Below are positions 17,271 through 25,560 of a stretch of 64,000 nucleotides of DNA, piece by piece. Made by a program: the position numbers and the translations under genes. The DNA lies in assembly GCF_011022235.1 (NCBI RefSeq), contig NZ_JAAIYP010000034.1, positions 62,001 to 126,000 on the forward strand. Reading direction: 5' to 3'. Position 1 is the first letter of the stretch. Every line of letters begins with the position of its first letter. The stretch comes from Magnetospirillum aberrantis SpK (GTDB lineage: Bacteria; Pseudomonadota; Alphaproteobacteria; Rhodospirillales; Magnetospirillaceae). The notes beneath the pieces are model-generated. The model had not been told where the DNA came from. It ran no database searches and saw only the letters and a list, made by a program, of their open reading frames with translations.

Positions 17271-18008
17271 TTATTTAATGGCCCATGGCGGATCGGGGAT
17301 CACCTGGAACAGGCTGTTCAACCCTTGCCCCCAGCGCGCACGGATGTCCTCGAAATAAGGGTCGTGTTCCTGGATCAGTTGATGGTTGTCGATGCTGAAG
17401 CTGTCCCGACGATACAACAGAAGATCGATGGGCAAGCCCACGGTGACGTTGGAACGGATGGTCGAATCCAACGACAGCAGCGCGCATTTGGCCGCCTGGG
17501 TCAGGTCGGTTCCCGGCTTGATGACACGGTCGATCACCGGCTTGCCGTACTTGCTTTCGCCGATCTGGAAATAGGGGGTCTCGGGCGTCGCTTCGATGAA
17601 ATTGCCGGCGGCGTAGACCAGGAACAGGCGCGGCGCCTCGCCCTTGATCTGGCCGCCCAGGATCAGGGACACGTTGAAGTCCACGCCGTTTTCCTTGAGT
17701 GCCTTGGCGTCGCGGGCGTGAACCTGACGCACCGCCTGACCGACCAGCACCGCGCAGTCGTAAAGCGACGGCGCCATCATCAGGGAATGGCCCTCGCTTT
17801 CCGCCTTGACGTTTTGTTCAAGCACCGCCACCACCGCCTGAGTAATGGCCAGATTGCCGGCGCTCATCAACACCAGCACCCGCTCATCGTCCCGGTGCCA
17901 GATGCGCATCTTGCGATAGGTGGAAATGTGGTCTACGCCGGCATTGGTCCGGGAATCGGACGCCAGGACCAATCCCTGGTCCAGGGCCATGGCCACACAA
18001 TAGGTCAT
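17271..18008 (-). CDS. Anbu, proteasome-type Ntn hydrolase
   Basis: A 245-residue homologue of HslV and the proteasome beta subunit (COG3484, Anbu). Translation begins MTYCVAMALDQGLVLASDSR, so removal of Met1 would expose Thr2 as catalytic nucleophile; Asp18 and Lys33 (YRKMRIWH) sit at the positions of the proteasomal Asp17/Lys33 pair. There is no propeptide or signal peptide. Structures of relatives show open-ring or spiral assemblies, and no substrate is established. It is the last gene of an operon with an alpha-E protein and a circularly permuted ATP-grasp ligase, the known Anbu context, but no transglutaminase gene is adjacent. Its stop is at the first base after the convergent NDUFAF6-like gene. 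Confidence 0.9.
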   Translation of the reverse strand: MTYCVAMALDQGLVLASDSRTNAGVDHISTYRKMRIWHRDDERVLVLMSAGNLAITQAVVAVLEQNVKAESEGHSLMMAPSLYDCAVLVGQAVRQVHARDAKALKENGVDFNVSLILGGQIKGEAPRLFLVYAAGNFIEATPETPYFQIGESKYGKPVIDRVIKPGTDLTQAAKCALLSLDSTIRSNVTVGLPIDLLLYRRDSFSIDNHQLIQEHDPYFEDIRARWGQGLNSLFQVIPDPPWAIK

Positions 18009-18127
18009 CGTTTCTTCCCTCCCCCTTTTTTGCGCGATGACAGGATTGGCCGCGCATGCGCTGTGGCGTGCGCGGCCCATTCGTGGCCGTCCAAGGCGCG
18101 ACGAGATTTGCCCGCCGCGTCCTGGTG

Positions 18128-19051
18128 TCAGGACGACATCAGGAAATCCTCGTGGATTTCGGTTCCCAGCGCGTTGTTGTCCAAGATGAACTGGCTTACG
18201 AACTTGTCCAAGCCGTTCGCCAGCAATTCCGACAGCTTGCCGTAATGCAGCCGGGCATAGGCGGCACCGGCCATCCTGGTGCATTCCGCTGTCGGCGAGA
18301 TGCGTTCCAATATGGTCGAGACCGTGTCCATGCAGGTGTGCAACGAGCGCGGCATGGCGGGATTCATGATCAGCATGTCGGCCACGCCGGCCGGCGACAC
18401 ATCGTCGCGGGTCAGTGCGCGATAGGATTTGTAGGCCGATACCGACTTCAACACCGCCGCCCAATGCAATTGGGCCGACGCCGACACGACGCGGGTGTCG
18501 GCGGTGACGCCTTCGGAACGTACTCCCAACAGACGGGCGGTGTTGTCCGAGCGTTCCAGGAAGGTGCCCAGACGGACGAACCAGAACGCCTCGTCACGCA
18601 GCATGGTGGAATGGGTGGCGCCCCGCACGGTGTGCGAACGTTCCTTGATCCATTCACAAAACCCGGTCAGCCCCTGTTCGCGCAGACGGTGGCCGTCGAT
18701 ATTCTTGAGCTCGAGCCACGTGGAATTGATGATTTCCCACAACTCGGTCGGGATGACGCTGCGGACCGCATGGGCATTCTCGCGGGCGATACGCAGGCAG
18801 GAATAGATGGAGGAGGGGTTGGCCGGGTCCAGCACCGCCCACGAAATGACGCTGACGGCGACGACTTGGCCGTGACGTTCCTGGTACGCCTCGGTGCCGC
18901 CGGTGATGGTCAAGGCCGGTTGCCAGCAATCGCGGGCGTTGCCGCCCGACAGCGACAGCCGGTTGGCGACATCGAGGAAGCGGGCGATGTTCTCGGCGCG
19001 CTCGATGTTGCGGCTCATCCAATACAGGTGGTCGGCGGTGCGGCTCAGCAT
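18128..19051 (-). CDS. Alpha-E domain protein (COG2307)
   Basis: A 307-residue helical protein beginning MLSRTADHLYWMSRNIERAE, the family signature. Its biochemical activity is unknown; genes of this family nearly always follow a circularly permuted ATP-grasp gene and are thought to act with it in making a peptide or peptide-like conjugate. Here its ATG overlaps the end of the ATP-grasp gene by seven bases (ATGCTGA), so the two are translationally coupled. Anbu follows after 119 bases. No signal peptide or membrane segment is seen, so the product is probably cytoplasmic. Confidence 0.88.
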   Translation of the reverse strand: MLSRTADHLYWMSRNIERAENIARFLDVANRLSLSGGNARDCWQPALTITGGTEAYQERHGQVVAVSVISWAVLDPANPSSIYSCLRIARENAHAVRSVIPTELWEIINSTWLELKNIDGHRLREQGLTGFCEWIKERSHTVRGATHSTMLRDEAFWFVRLGTFLERSDNTARLLGVRSEGVTADTRVVSASAQLHWAAVLKSVSAYKSYRALTRDDVSPAGVADMLIMNPAMPRSLHTCMDTVSTILERISPTAECTRMAGAAYARLHYGKLSELLANGLDKFVSQFILDNNALGTEIHEDFLMSS

Positions 19052-20463
19052 TCGTCGTCCTCCAACACCCAGGTGTCCTTGGTTCCGCCGCCCTGGCTGG
19101 AATTCACCACCAGGGAGCCTTCCTTCAACGCGACGCGGGTCAGGCCGCCCGGCACCAGCGTTGTGGTCTCGCCCGACAAAACGAAGGGACGAAGGTCCAC
19201 GTGGCGTGGCGCGATCCCTTTGTCAACTAAGGTCGGGCAGGTTGACAACGCCAGCGTCGGCTGAGCGATGTAGTTGCCGGGATTGGCCAGGATCTTGGCG
19301 CGGAACGTCTCGATCTGTTCCTTGGTCGAGGTCGGGCCGACCAGCATGCCGTAACCGCCCGATCCGTGAACCTCCTTGACCACCAGTGCGCTCAGATGCT
19401 CAAGCACGTACTTGCGTTCGTCCTCGCGTTCCAGGCGCCAGGTGGGCACGTTGGGCAGGATCGGTTCCTCGCCCAGGTAGAACTTGATCATCTCGGGAAC
19501 GTGGATGTAGGTGGACTTGTCGTCGGCGACGCCGGTGCCGATGGCATTGGCCAACGTCACGCCACCCTTGGCATAGGCCGACAACAGCCCGGCCACGCCC
19601 AGCGTCGAATCGGAACGGAAGGCACGCGGGTCCAGGAAATCGTCGTCGATGCGGCGATAGATCACGTCAACCCGTTTGGGGCCGCGCGTGGTCCGCATCC
19701 ACACCAAGCCGTCATCGACGAACAGATCGCGTCCTTCGACCAGTTCGACGCCCATCTGTTCAGCCAGGAAGGCGTGTTCGAAATAGGCGCTGTTGTAATA
19801 TCCGGGCGTCAACACCACCACGCACGGCTCGCCGTCACAGGCGGGCGGCGCCACGCTACGCAATGCCTTGAGCAGCAGGTCGGGGTAATGGTCGACCGGG
19901 CGGACGCGGTGCAGGGCGAACAGGTCGGGGAACAGGCGCATCATCATGGCCCGATCCTCAAGCATGTAGGACACTCCCGACGGCGTACGCAGGTTGTCCT
20001 CGAGCACATAAAATTCATCGGCGCCGGTGCGCACCACATCGACGCCGGCGATCTGGACATAGACGTCGCGGGCGATGTCGATGCCTTGCATCTCGGGGCG
20101 GTAGCTGTCGTTGCCCAGCACATGCTCGGCCGGCACGATCCCGGCCTTCAGGATTTCCTGGCCGTGGTAGATGTCGTGGATGAAGGCGTTCAGCGCCTTG
20201 ACCCGCTGGATGCAGCCGTCGTGTACCCGGCGCCATTCCTTGCTGGTCAGGATGCGCGGAATCGGGTCGAAGGGAATCAGTCGCTCGGTGCCGTCCTGGT
20301 CACCGTAAACGTTGAAGGTGATGCCGATTCGTCGAAACAGTTCGTCGGCTTGTTCGTGTTTGCGGGGCAGCAGGTCGGGCGCTGCCGACAACAGCCACTT
20401 TTCGTAAGCCCGGTAGGGGGAACTCACTCCGCCGTCCGGTGCCTTCATTTCGTCGAAAGCCAT
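19045..20463 (-). CDS. Circularly permuted ATP-grasp ligase (COG2308)
   Basis: A 472-residue protein of the circularly permuted type 2 ATP-grasp family, predicted to form an amide bond between a carboxylate and an amine using ATP. Conserved blocks include RLIPFDPIPRI, MQGIDIARDVYVQIAGVD, VLEDNLRTPSGVSYMLEDR, GTGVADDKSTYIHVPEMI and VVKEVHGSGGYGMLVGP. The start MAFDEMK is preferred by similarity; a TTG seven codons upstream with GGGAGGGG before it is a real alternative. It heads the operon with alpha-E and Anbu. The substrate is unknown. Confidence 0.88.
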   Translation of the reverse strand: MAFDEMKAPDGGVSSPYRAYEKWLLSAAPDLLPRKHEQADELFRRIGITFNVYGDQDGTERLIPFDPIPRILTSKEWRRVHDGCIQRVKALNAFIHDIYHGQEILKAGIVPAEHVLGNDSYRPEMQGIDIARDVYVQIAGVDVVRTGADEFYVLEDNLRTPSGVSYMLEDRAMMMRLFPDLFALHRVRPVDHYPDLLLKALRSVAPPACDGEPCVVVLTPGYYNSAYFEHAFLAEQMGVELVEGRDLFVDDGLVWMRTTRGPKRVDVIYRRIDDDFLDPRAFRSDSTLGVAGLLSAYAKGGVTLANAIGTGVADDKSTYIHVPEMIKFYLGEEPILPNVPTWRLEREDERKYVLEHLSALVVKEVHGSGGYGMLVGPTSTKEQIETFRAKILANPGNYIAQPTLALSTCPTLVDKGIAPRHVDLRPFVLSGETTTLVPGGLTRVALKEGSLVVNSSQGGGTKDTWVLEDDEC

Positions 20464-20811
20464 GGCCCTCCCTCTGTCGATCAAACCCCTCCCTCGAATC
20501 GTTGCAACTTGCGTGCCTGTTGTCGAGCGAAGACTTTGCCGTGGGCGGCGTGAGGGATCTGCTTAAAGCGCGGGCAGGGGAGCTCTCTCCGTGGGCAATG
20601 GCGGGGGTGGTTGACGTTTGGTTGACGACTGTCGACAGGGCGTCTGAACGGCATTTCCGTCCGTTAGCGAAACGACTTTGCCGGAGAAAACCGGGCGAGA
20701 GGCAAAAAAACGGGGACCGGGCCAAAGGCCAGCGGTCCCCGCATTCCTCTACCCATGTCGCCACCGGAATGATGTGGCGGCAAGAGGGGCGAAGGCTGTA
20801 AACCGTGAGGT
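20464..20811. other. Intergenic region upstream of the ATP-grasp gene
   Basis: A 348-base gap. It must contain the promoter of the ATP-grasp/alpha-E/Anbu operon, but no convincing sigma-70 pair is visible. It also holds the strong minus-strand terminator of the DUF2892 gene at 20704-20741. Open frames crossing it have no family features or ribosome binding site and are rejected as genes. Confidence 0.6.
20704..20741 (-). terminator. Terminator of the Crp-DUF2892 unit
   Basis: CGGGGACCG and CGGTCCCCG flank an inner GGCC-AAA-GGCC; on the minus strand the stem is followed by a run of seven T. It lies about 70 bases after the DUF2892 stop. Confidence 0.8.
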
Positions 20812-21009
20812 TTACGCGTCCTTCTTGCAGCCGCAGGTGTTGACCTTGAGGATCGAGTAGGCCGGGCACCAGCCCAGAAGCGCGGTGAACAGCGGCACGA
20901 CGCCGATGTACCCCCACACGCCGACGGTGCCGGTGACCGCCAGCGCGATCAGCACCAAACCGACGAGGATGCGCAGGATGCGGTCGATACCGCCAACGTT
21001 CTTGGTCAT
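20812..21009 (-). CDS. DUF2892 (YgaP-like) small membrane protein
   Basis: A 65-residue protein starting MTKNVGGIDRILRILVGLVL, the DUF2892 signature, with two hydrophobic helices (about residues 10-27 and 30-47) around GWCPAYSILKVNTCGCKK. The same domain forms the C-terminal membrane half of YgaP-type rhodaneses. The three cysteines at the end (CPAY, TCGC) might bind metal or react with persulfide, which is speculation. It lies downstream of a Crp/Fnr-type regulator with a dyad-symmetric site in the gap and is probably its target. A GGAGG lies about six bases before the start. Confidence 0.85.
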   Translation of the reverse strand: MTKNVGGIDRILRILVGLVLIALAVTGTVGVWGYIGVVPLFTALLGWCPAYSILKVNTCGCKKDA

Positions 21010-21069
21010 GGGTCGGACCTCCGATGAATGAAACTGGCGCCGGTGTAATCCCTTTTCACGGGATGGTCC

Positions 21070-21082
21070 GTGACTAGGTCAC
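21070..21082 (-). promoter_or_regulatory. Candidate Crp/Fnr-type operator upstream of the DUF2892 gene
   Basis: GTGAC-TAG-GTCAC is a perfect 5-bp dyad resembling the CRP half-site TGTGA. On the minus strand a possible -10 (TTACAC at 21043-21048) would place the dyad centre near -41, the spacing of class II activation. It is six bases downstream of the stop of the Crp/Fnr gene. Confidence 0.45.
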
Positions 21083-21088
21083 AGAAGG

Positions 21089-21742
21089 TCAGGCCAGGCT
21101 GGCCAGTCCGTCGCGGCTCTTGATCTCGACCCGGCCCCGATGCAGGGCGACCCAGCCGCGCCTTTCGAATTCCTTGAGTTGGCGGCTGATCACCTCACGC
21201 GCCGAGCCCAGTTCGGTGGCGATGTCCTGATGGGTGGCGACGATGGCGTCGCCGGAGGCTGTCCGCGAGCGCAACCACCCGGCCAAGCGCACGTCGATGC
21301 GGCCGAACGCCACTTCCTGGATCAGCAGCAACAAGTCGGCGATACGGGTTGCGTAGGCGGAAAAGACGAAGTCGCGGAACGCCTCGGATTTGCTCAACAG
21401 GGCGCGGAAGGTGGTGGCCGGCAGCACCAGGGCGCGGACGTCGGTTTCCGTCACGCCTTGGGCCGCGTAATCTTCGCGTGCGATCAGGCAATTGGTGGTG
21501 AGAACGCAGGATTGTCCCCGTTCGACACGATAGAGCACGATCTCGCGACCGTTTTCCGACACCTTCTGGACCCGGATCGACCCTTCCAGCACCAGGACAT
21601 AGCTGGAGCATTCGGCGCCGTCGCGAAACAGCACGGTACCGCTGGGGATATCCATCAGCCGGGCGTTGTTTTCCAGAAGGCGGGCAGAGTCCGCGTCCAG
21701 GTGGCTGAATTGGGGAAAACAGGTGGAGATTTCCAGGTTCAT
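21089..21742 (-). CDS. Crp/Fnr-family transcriptional regulator
   Basis: A 217-residue regulator with an N-terminal cyclic-nucleotide-like sensor domain (about residues 10-125) and a C-terminal winged helix-turn-helix whose recognition segment is TELGSAREVISRQLKEFERR. The sensor lacks the N-terminal cysteine cluster of an Fe-S Fnr and the Arg/Ser pair that binds cAMP in Crp is not evident, so the signal is unknown. The start MNLEIS is preferred over an ATG six codons earlier. The downstream DUF2892 gene on the same strand is a plausible target; redox or sulfur stress would fit the YgaP link, as an inference. Confidence 0.88.
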   Translation of the reverse strand: MNLEISTCFPQFSHLDADSARLLENNARLMDIPSGTVLFRDGAECSSYVLVLEGSIRVQKVSENGREIVLYRVERGQSCVLTTNCLIAREDYAAQGVTETDVRALVLPATTFRALLSKSEAFRDFVFSAYATRIADLLLLIQEVAFGRIDVRLAGWLRSRTASGDAIVATHQDIATELGSAREVISRQLKEFERRGWVALHRGRVEIKSRDGLASLA

Positions 21743-21805
21743 GCCCGGCATATTGCCCAACCGGGATCACTTAAGCCAGATGCAAGAGAAGAAGGTGGGA
21801 CGCTG

Positions 21806-22738
21806 ATGGGGCGATGGTTCCTGTTTCTGGCCGTCTGTGGCCTGTTGTGGTCTTGCGGCGCTTCTCCGCTCGGCAGGGTCGAAGGGGTGGCGCGGTTGCT
21901 GGATCAGGACGATCCGGCGCGGAATCGCCAGGGCGCGGTCGAAGTGCTTTCGGTTCACGAGTTGCGTGGTCCCGGCGGCTTTGGCGGTATTTCAGGGATG
22001 GCCTACGACGGAACGATGGTTACCGCTGTCAACGATTCCGGGCGCTGGCTGCGTTTTCCCATGGCTGTCGATGCCATCGGCCGGCCCGTGGCTTTCGGCC
22101 TTTTGCAGCAAGGCGGGCTGGGCGGCGCCGATGGCGGTAAGGACCATGGCGACGCGGAGGAACTGGTCCGGGTGCCCGGCGGTTGGCTGGTCAGCTTCGA
22201 GCGTGAGCATCGTCTGATGCTTTATGGCGACGACCTGTCCGCCGCGCCGCATGGCCAGTCAGTCCCCGAAGGCTTTGCCCGGCAACCGGCCAATGGCGGT
22301 GTGGAAGCCATGACGGTCCTTTCGGATGGCCGGTTGTTGCTGTTGTCCGAGGATGGGGTGGACGGGGGCGGACATGGCTTGGCCTGGATCGGCCAACCCG
22401 GAAAGTGGCGCCGCTTGGCCTTTGCCCGGAATGCGGATTTCCAGCCGACGGCGGTGGCTCAGATGCCGGGGGGCGACGTGTTGCTTCTTGAACGGCGCTT
22501 CGACGTTTTATCCGGCGTGGCCATCCGGTTGTCCCGTATCGCCTTGGACGACCTGCGCCCAGGGGGTGCGATTCAGGGACGTGAGTTGTTCATTCTGGCC
22601 CCGCCCTTGCTGGTGGACAATTACGAGGCGATGGCGGTACGTGTCCGTTCCGATGGGCGCGTCGTCGTCTACCTTGTGGCTGACGACAACTTCAATCCGC
22701 TTCAAAAGACGCTGCTGATATCCATCGTCATTGATTAA
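21806..22738 (+). CDS. Secreted esterase-like phytase-fold lipoprotein
   Basis: A 310-residue protein of the esterase-like activity of phytase family (PF13449 type). The N-terminus MGRWFLFLAVCGLLWSCGAS is a lipoprotein-type signal with Cys17 as the likely lipidated residue. The body is a beta-propeller-like series including GFGGISGMAYDG, ELVRVPGGWLVSFER, GVEAMTVLSDGRLLLLSED and DNYEAMAVR. Homologues are annotated as phytase-like or DUF hydrolases, with no firm substrate. A GAAGGTGGG lies before the ATG. It is divergent from the Crp/Fnr gene, with only 63 bases between starts, so shared regulation is possible. Confidence 0.75.
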   Translation: MGRWFLFLAVCGLLWSCGASPLGRVEGVARLLDQDDPARNRQGAVEVLSVHELRGPGGFGGISGMAYDGTMVTAVNDSGRWLRFPMAVDAIGRPVAFGLLQQGGLGGADGGKDHGDAEELVRVPGGWLVSFEREHRLMLYGDDLSAAPHGQSVPEGFARQPANGGVEAMTVLSDGRLLLLSEDGVDGGGHGLAWIGQPGKWRRLAFARNADFQPTAVAQMPGGDVLLLERRFDVLSGVAIRLSRIALDDLRPGGAIQGRELFILAPPLLVDNYEAMAVRVRSDGRVVVYLVADDNFNPLQKTLLISIVID

Positions 22739-22787
22739 CTATTTCAATGGGATGTCTTGTTGGATTAAAAGTTTCGCGTGAACCTTC

Positions 22788-23300
22788 TCACGCCTCTTCG
22801 ATATGACAGGAAAGGTGCAATTCGCCGGCGGTGTTGGCCACCGTGTTCAGACAGGCTTCGGTTCGTTCGGGAATGGCCACCGACAGGCGGGTGACATAGA
22901 GCCCCTGTTCGGGAACACGTTGTGCGTCAAGCCGCACGATATTGGCCTGGAACGTGCCGAACGCTTCGGATAACCGGGCAATCAGGCCGGGGCGGTCGCC
23001 GCCGGACAACACGATGCGGTGGCTGATCTTGCCCATGGGGCCGGCGGCCGATTCCATCTCGAACGCCCGCACGTCCACCCGTGCCCCGGCCAGTTCCGGC
23101 AGGGACGCCAGATCGCTTTCCAGGTCGGCGGCCGAAATGTCGGACGGAAGGTCGCAAACCGAGGTGAACTCGGCGCCCGTGCCCAGCATGGCGAAGCTGG
23201 TGTCGCCCAGATTGGCGCCCACTTCGAACAGCCGGCCGGTGATGGCGGCGACCAATCCTGTGCGGTCGGGACAGAAAATCGAGATCAGGACGGTGCTCAT
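22788..23300 (-). CDS. Tandem ACT-domain protein (GcvR-like)
   Basis: A 170-residue protein made of two ACT domains. The first begins TVLISIFCPDRTGLVAAITG (about residues 3-22) and the second HRIVLSGGDRPGLIARLSEA (about residues 86-105). This architecture is that of the glycine cleavage transcriptional repressor GcvR and related amino-acid-sensing regulators; there is no DNA-binding domain, so it would act through a partner. The target and ligand here are unknown and no gcv genes are near. The start MSTVLIS is favoured over an ATG ten codons upstream by family alignment and GAGG eight bases before it. Confidence 0.8.
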   Translation of the reverse strand: MSTVLISIFCPDRTGLVAAITGRLFEVGANLGDTSFAMLGTGAEFTSVCDLPSDISAADLESDLASLPELAGARVDVRAFEMESAAGPMGKISHRIVLSGGDRPGLIARLSEAFGTFQANIVRLDAQRVPEQGLYVTRLSVAIPERTEACLNTVANTAGELHLSCHIEEA

Positions 23301-23386
23301 GGGGGAACCTCTTGCTTGGCGGGCGACCATGATGCCTCCATCGTCGCCGTTTGCAAACCCGGCTTGCTTTTTCGCGCGTCAGAGGA

Positions 23387-23415
23387 CTGTCGTTCCTGCG
23401 CGCTACCGCTATAAT
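23387..23415 (+). promoter_or_regulatory. Sigma-70-like promoter of the cytochrome c gene
   Basis: A perfect TATAAT at 23410-23415 sits eight bases before the ATG; the hexamer 17 bases upstream (CTGTCG) is a weak -35. The predicted start of transcription falls at or next to the ATG, suggesting a leaderless message. Confidence 0.5.
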
Positions 23416-23422
23416 CGCCGTC

Positions 23423-23872
23423 ATGTCGCGCCGTCGTTTTGTTGCCTTGTCCGTTTTCCTGGCCGCCGCCGCCGTGGTGACGGGGGGATGGATATGGCTG
23501 CGCGGACAGGTCATCGACCCAGACAGCCGGGTTCAAGTGGCGCGCGGTGCGGAAATTTACGTGGCTCAATGCGCGCAGTGCCACGGCGCCCGGCTGGAAG
23601 GCGAGGCCGAGTGGCACATCCGCAAACCGAATGGCGAGTTGCCGGCACCGCCACACGACGCCAGCGGCCACACCTGGCACCATGCCGACGAATATCTGTT
23701 CGGGGTCACCAAGCACGGCATGGCCCGCTATGCTCCGCCCGACTACAAATCGGCCATGCCGGCCTATGTGGGCAAGCTGTCGGATGGCGATATCCGTGCG
23801 GTGATCGCCTTCATCAAGTCCACCTGGCCAGACGAAATCCGTCGCCGTCAGGAAGCCCTGGGGCGTCGCTGA
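23423..23872 (+). CDS. Membrane-anchored monohaem cytochrome c
   Basis: A 149-residue class I cytochrome c. An N-terminal hydrophobic segment (about residues 8-24) ends in GGWIWLRGQ and looks like an uncleaved anchor or signal. The haem site is CAQCH in RGAEIYVAQCAQCHGARLEG, and the distal methionine is probably that of YKSAMPAYVGKL. It would carry electrons on the periplasmic face of the inner membrane; the partner is unknown. The start was chosen at MSRRRF next to a perfect -10 box, with no Shine-Dalgarno. It ends seven bases before the convergent metallophosphoesterase. Confidence 0.87.
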   Translation: MSRRRFVALSVFLAAAAVVTGGWIWLRGQVIDPDSRVQVARGAEIYVAQCAQCHGARLEGEAEWHIRKPNGELPAPPHDASGHTWHHADEYLFGVTKHGMARYAPPDYKSAMPAYVGKLSDGDIRAVIAFIKSTWPDEIRRRQEALGRR

Positions 23873-23879
23873 GATCGCC

Positions 23880-24653
23880 TTAGGGGCATTCCTTCCAGTG
23901 GCCGCCATGCTTGCGGTAATGCTGCTGACGCACCGCATGGAACCGTTCCCCCGACCAACCGCGGACCTCGACCATGGTTTCCGGCATGGCGACCCGGATG
24001 ATTCCGTAGCCGTTGGCGTCCTCGCGCAGGCGGGTGGAACAGGCGGTCGAAGCCTGGACCAGGATGGCGGTGCCGTGGTGTTGGCCGGTGATCAGCTCCA
24101 GATGGGCTTTATGCGCGTGTCCGGTCAAGACCAGATCGACGCCCCTGTCGGCCAGGGCGTCGAAGGAATGGCCGGAAAGCGCGGTCGCCGGCGGGTGATG
24201 CAGGAACGCGACCCGGCACACTACCTGTGGCGCCGCCGCCAAGGCATTGTCCAACTGGTCCAGATGCCGGGTCCGCAGCTTGCCGCTTTTCCAACGCAGG
24301 TGGCGCGTGCTGTCCAATCCCACCACCAACAGGCGCTCGTCGTTCCACATGGTGCTGTCGGCGTGCCCCGCGAGGTGGTGTTCGAAGCGGGCTCGGGGGC
24401 GGAACAGGCGGTTCAGCGGCCGGTACAGGGGGGCCAGGTCGTGGTTGCCGGGAACCACCATGGCCGGTGCCGGCAGGCGGTCGAGGAAAGCGCGGGCCTC
24501 GGCGAATTGGTGGGTTCGGGCGCGTTGGGTCAAATCGCCGGAAACGATGACCAGATCGGGCTTTTGCGCGGCGAGGTCGGCCAACAGCGCCTCGACCACC
24601 ACCGGGTCGGTACGGCCGAAATGCAGGTCGGAAAGGTGGGCGAGAACACGCAT
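23880..24653 (-). CDS. Metallophosphoesterase (calcineurin-like, cyclic-nucleotide phosphodiesterase class)
   Basis: A 257-residue enzyme with the full di-metal motif set: HLSDLHFG at residues 6-13, SGDLT, PGNHD, FLHHPP and TGHAH. This pattern is that of the class III cyclic nucleotide phosphodiesterase/Icc-like family; the substrate cannot be told from sequence. There is no signal peptide. It starts seven bases after the stop of the lipid kinase gene on the same strand, so the two form an operon. The pairing of a diacylglycerol-kinase-type enzyme with a phosphoesterase suggests a link to lipid or phosphate-ester turnover, which is inference. Confidence 0.88.
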   Translation of the reverse strand: MRVLAHLSDLHFGRTDPVVVEALLADLAAQKPDLVIVSGDLTQRARTHQFAEARAFLDRLPAPAMVVPGNHDLAPLYRPLNRLFRPRARFEHHLAGHADSTMWNDERLLVVGLDSTRHLRWKSGKLRTRHLDQLDNALAAAPQVVCRVAFLHHPPATALSGHSFDALADRGVDLVLTGHAHKAHLELITGQHHGTAILVQASTACSTRLREDANGYGIIRVAMPETMVEVRGWSGERFHAVRQQHYRKHGGHWKECP

Positions 24654-24660
24654 GGGCGGT

Positions 24661-25560
24661 TTATTTCCTGTCGGCGGGCATGAGGACGAAAAGGCCGCGG
24701 GCCCGCGACCTGAACACCAGGGGGGAACGTAAAACCGTGACCTCGCCGTCCAGCGAGACCATGGCCCGCCGCTTGCGGCTGATGACCCGCACTTCGTGGG
24801 CCTTGAAGGTGTCGAGCAGGCCGGACGTGTTCCATACGCCGACCAGGGCGCGCAACGCCAGCCACAACAGGCCCAGACGCGATTGCACCTTGGCCACGTG
24901 CACCACCAGCTCGCCCCGGTCCAGCGCCTCGCGGGTCAAGGGCAGCCTGCGCTCTTTCCAGGCGTTGTTGGAGATCACCAGCAAAGGCGTGGTGACGGTT
25001 TTCTGGTGGTCCCCCACCGAAAGAGTCGCCCGCACCAACGGATAGCGACGAAAGGCCCGAAGCGCGGCCAGGGCGAAGGCCGGCCATTTGCGCAAGCCCT
25101 CGCGTTGCAGCTTGTCGCGTCGGCGTACGATCCACGGATGCATCCCCAGGGACGCCCAGATGGCGAAGGGAAGCCCATTGACTTCGGCCAGATCGATGGC
25201 GGCGGCACGGCCCGAGGCGAGGGTGGCCGCGGCCTCGATCGGGTCCAGGGGCAGGCCGAGGTCACGGGCCAGAAGGTTGAGCGTGCCCAGGGGCAGGATA
25301 CCCAAGGGGCGCTCACGCCCCAATCCAGCCAGGATGGCGGTGAGCACGGTGCCGTCGCCACCGCCGCAGACCACCGCGTCCAGGTCGTCGCGCTGGGCCT
25401 GGGTGGATAACGTCCCGGCCAGGTCGCGACGGCCGCAGATAATGGTTTCGACCGTATGGCCGGCGGCTTTGAAGGTGCCGGCGATGCCTTCGGCCAGCGG
25501 GCCGGGGGGCTGTCGCAGGAAGGTTCCGGCAGAGGTGTTGAAGACGATGGCGAGGCGCAT
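24661..25560 (-). CDS. Diacylglycerol/lipid kinase family protein
   Basis: A 299-residue kinase of the DAGK catalytic family (YegS/DgkB-like). The N-terminus reads MRLAIVFNTSAGTF, and the nucleotide-binding core is VVCGGGDGTVLTAILAGLG followed by LGILPLGTLNLLARDLGLP, in which GGDGT and PLGTxN are the family signatures. It probably phosphorylates a lipid hydroxyl on the inner face of the membrane. The chosen ATG lies four codons after another ATG and is marginally better spaced from upstream purines. The frame continues far upstream, but that part is antisense to the acyl-CoA synthetase gene. First gene of a two-gene operon. Confidence 0.88.
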   Translation of the reverse strand: MRLAIVFNTSAGTFLRQPPGPLAEGIAGTFKAAGHTVETIICGRRDLAGTLSTQAQRDDLDAVVCGGGDGTVLTAILAGLGRERPLGILPLGTLNLLARDLGLPLDPIEAAATLASGRAAAIDLAEVNGLPFAIWASLGMHPWIVRRRDKLQREGLRKWPAFALAALRAFRRYPLVRATLSVGDHQKTVTTPLLVISNNAWKERRLPLTREALDRGELVVHVAKVQSRLGLLWLALRALVGVWNTSGLLDTFKAHEVRVISRKRRAMVSLDGEVTVLRSPLVFRSRARGLFVLMPADRK

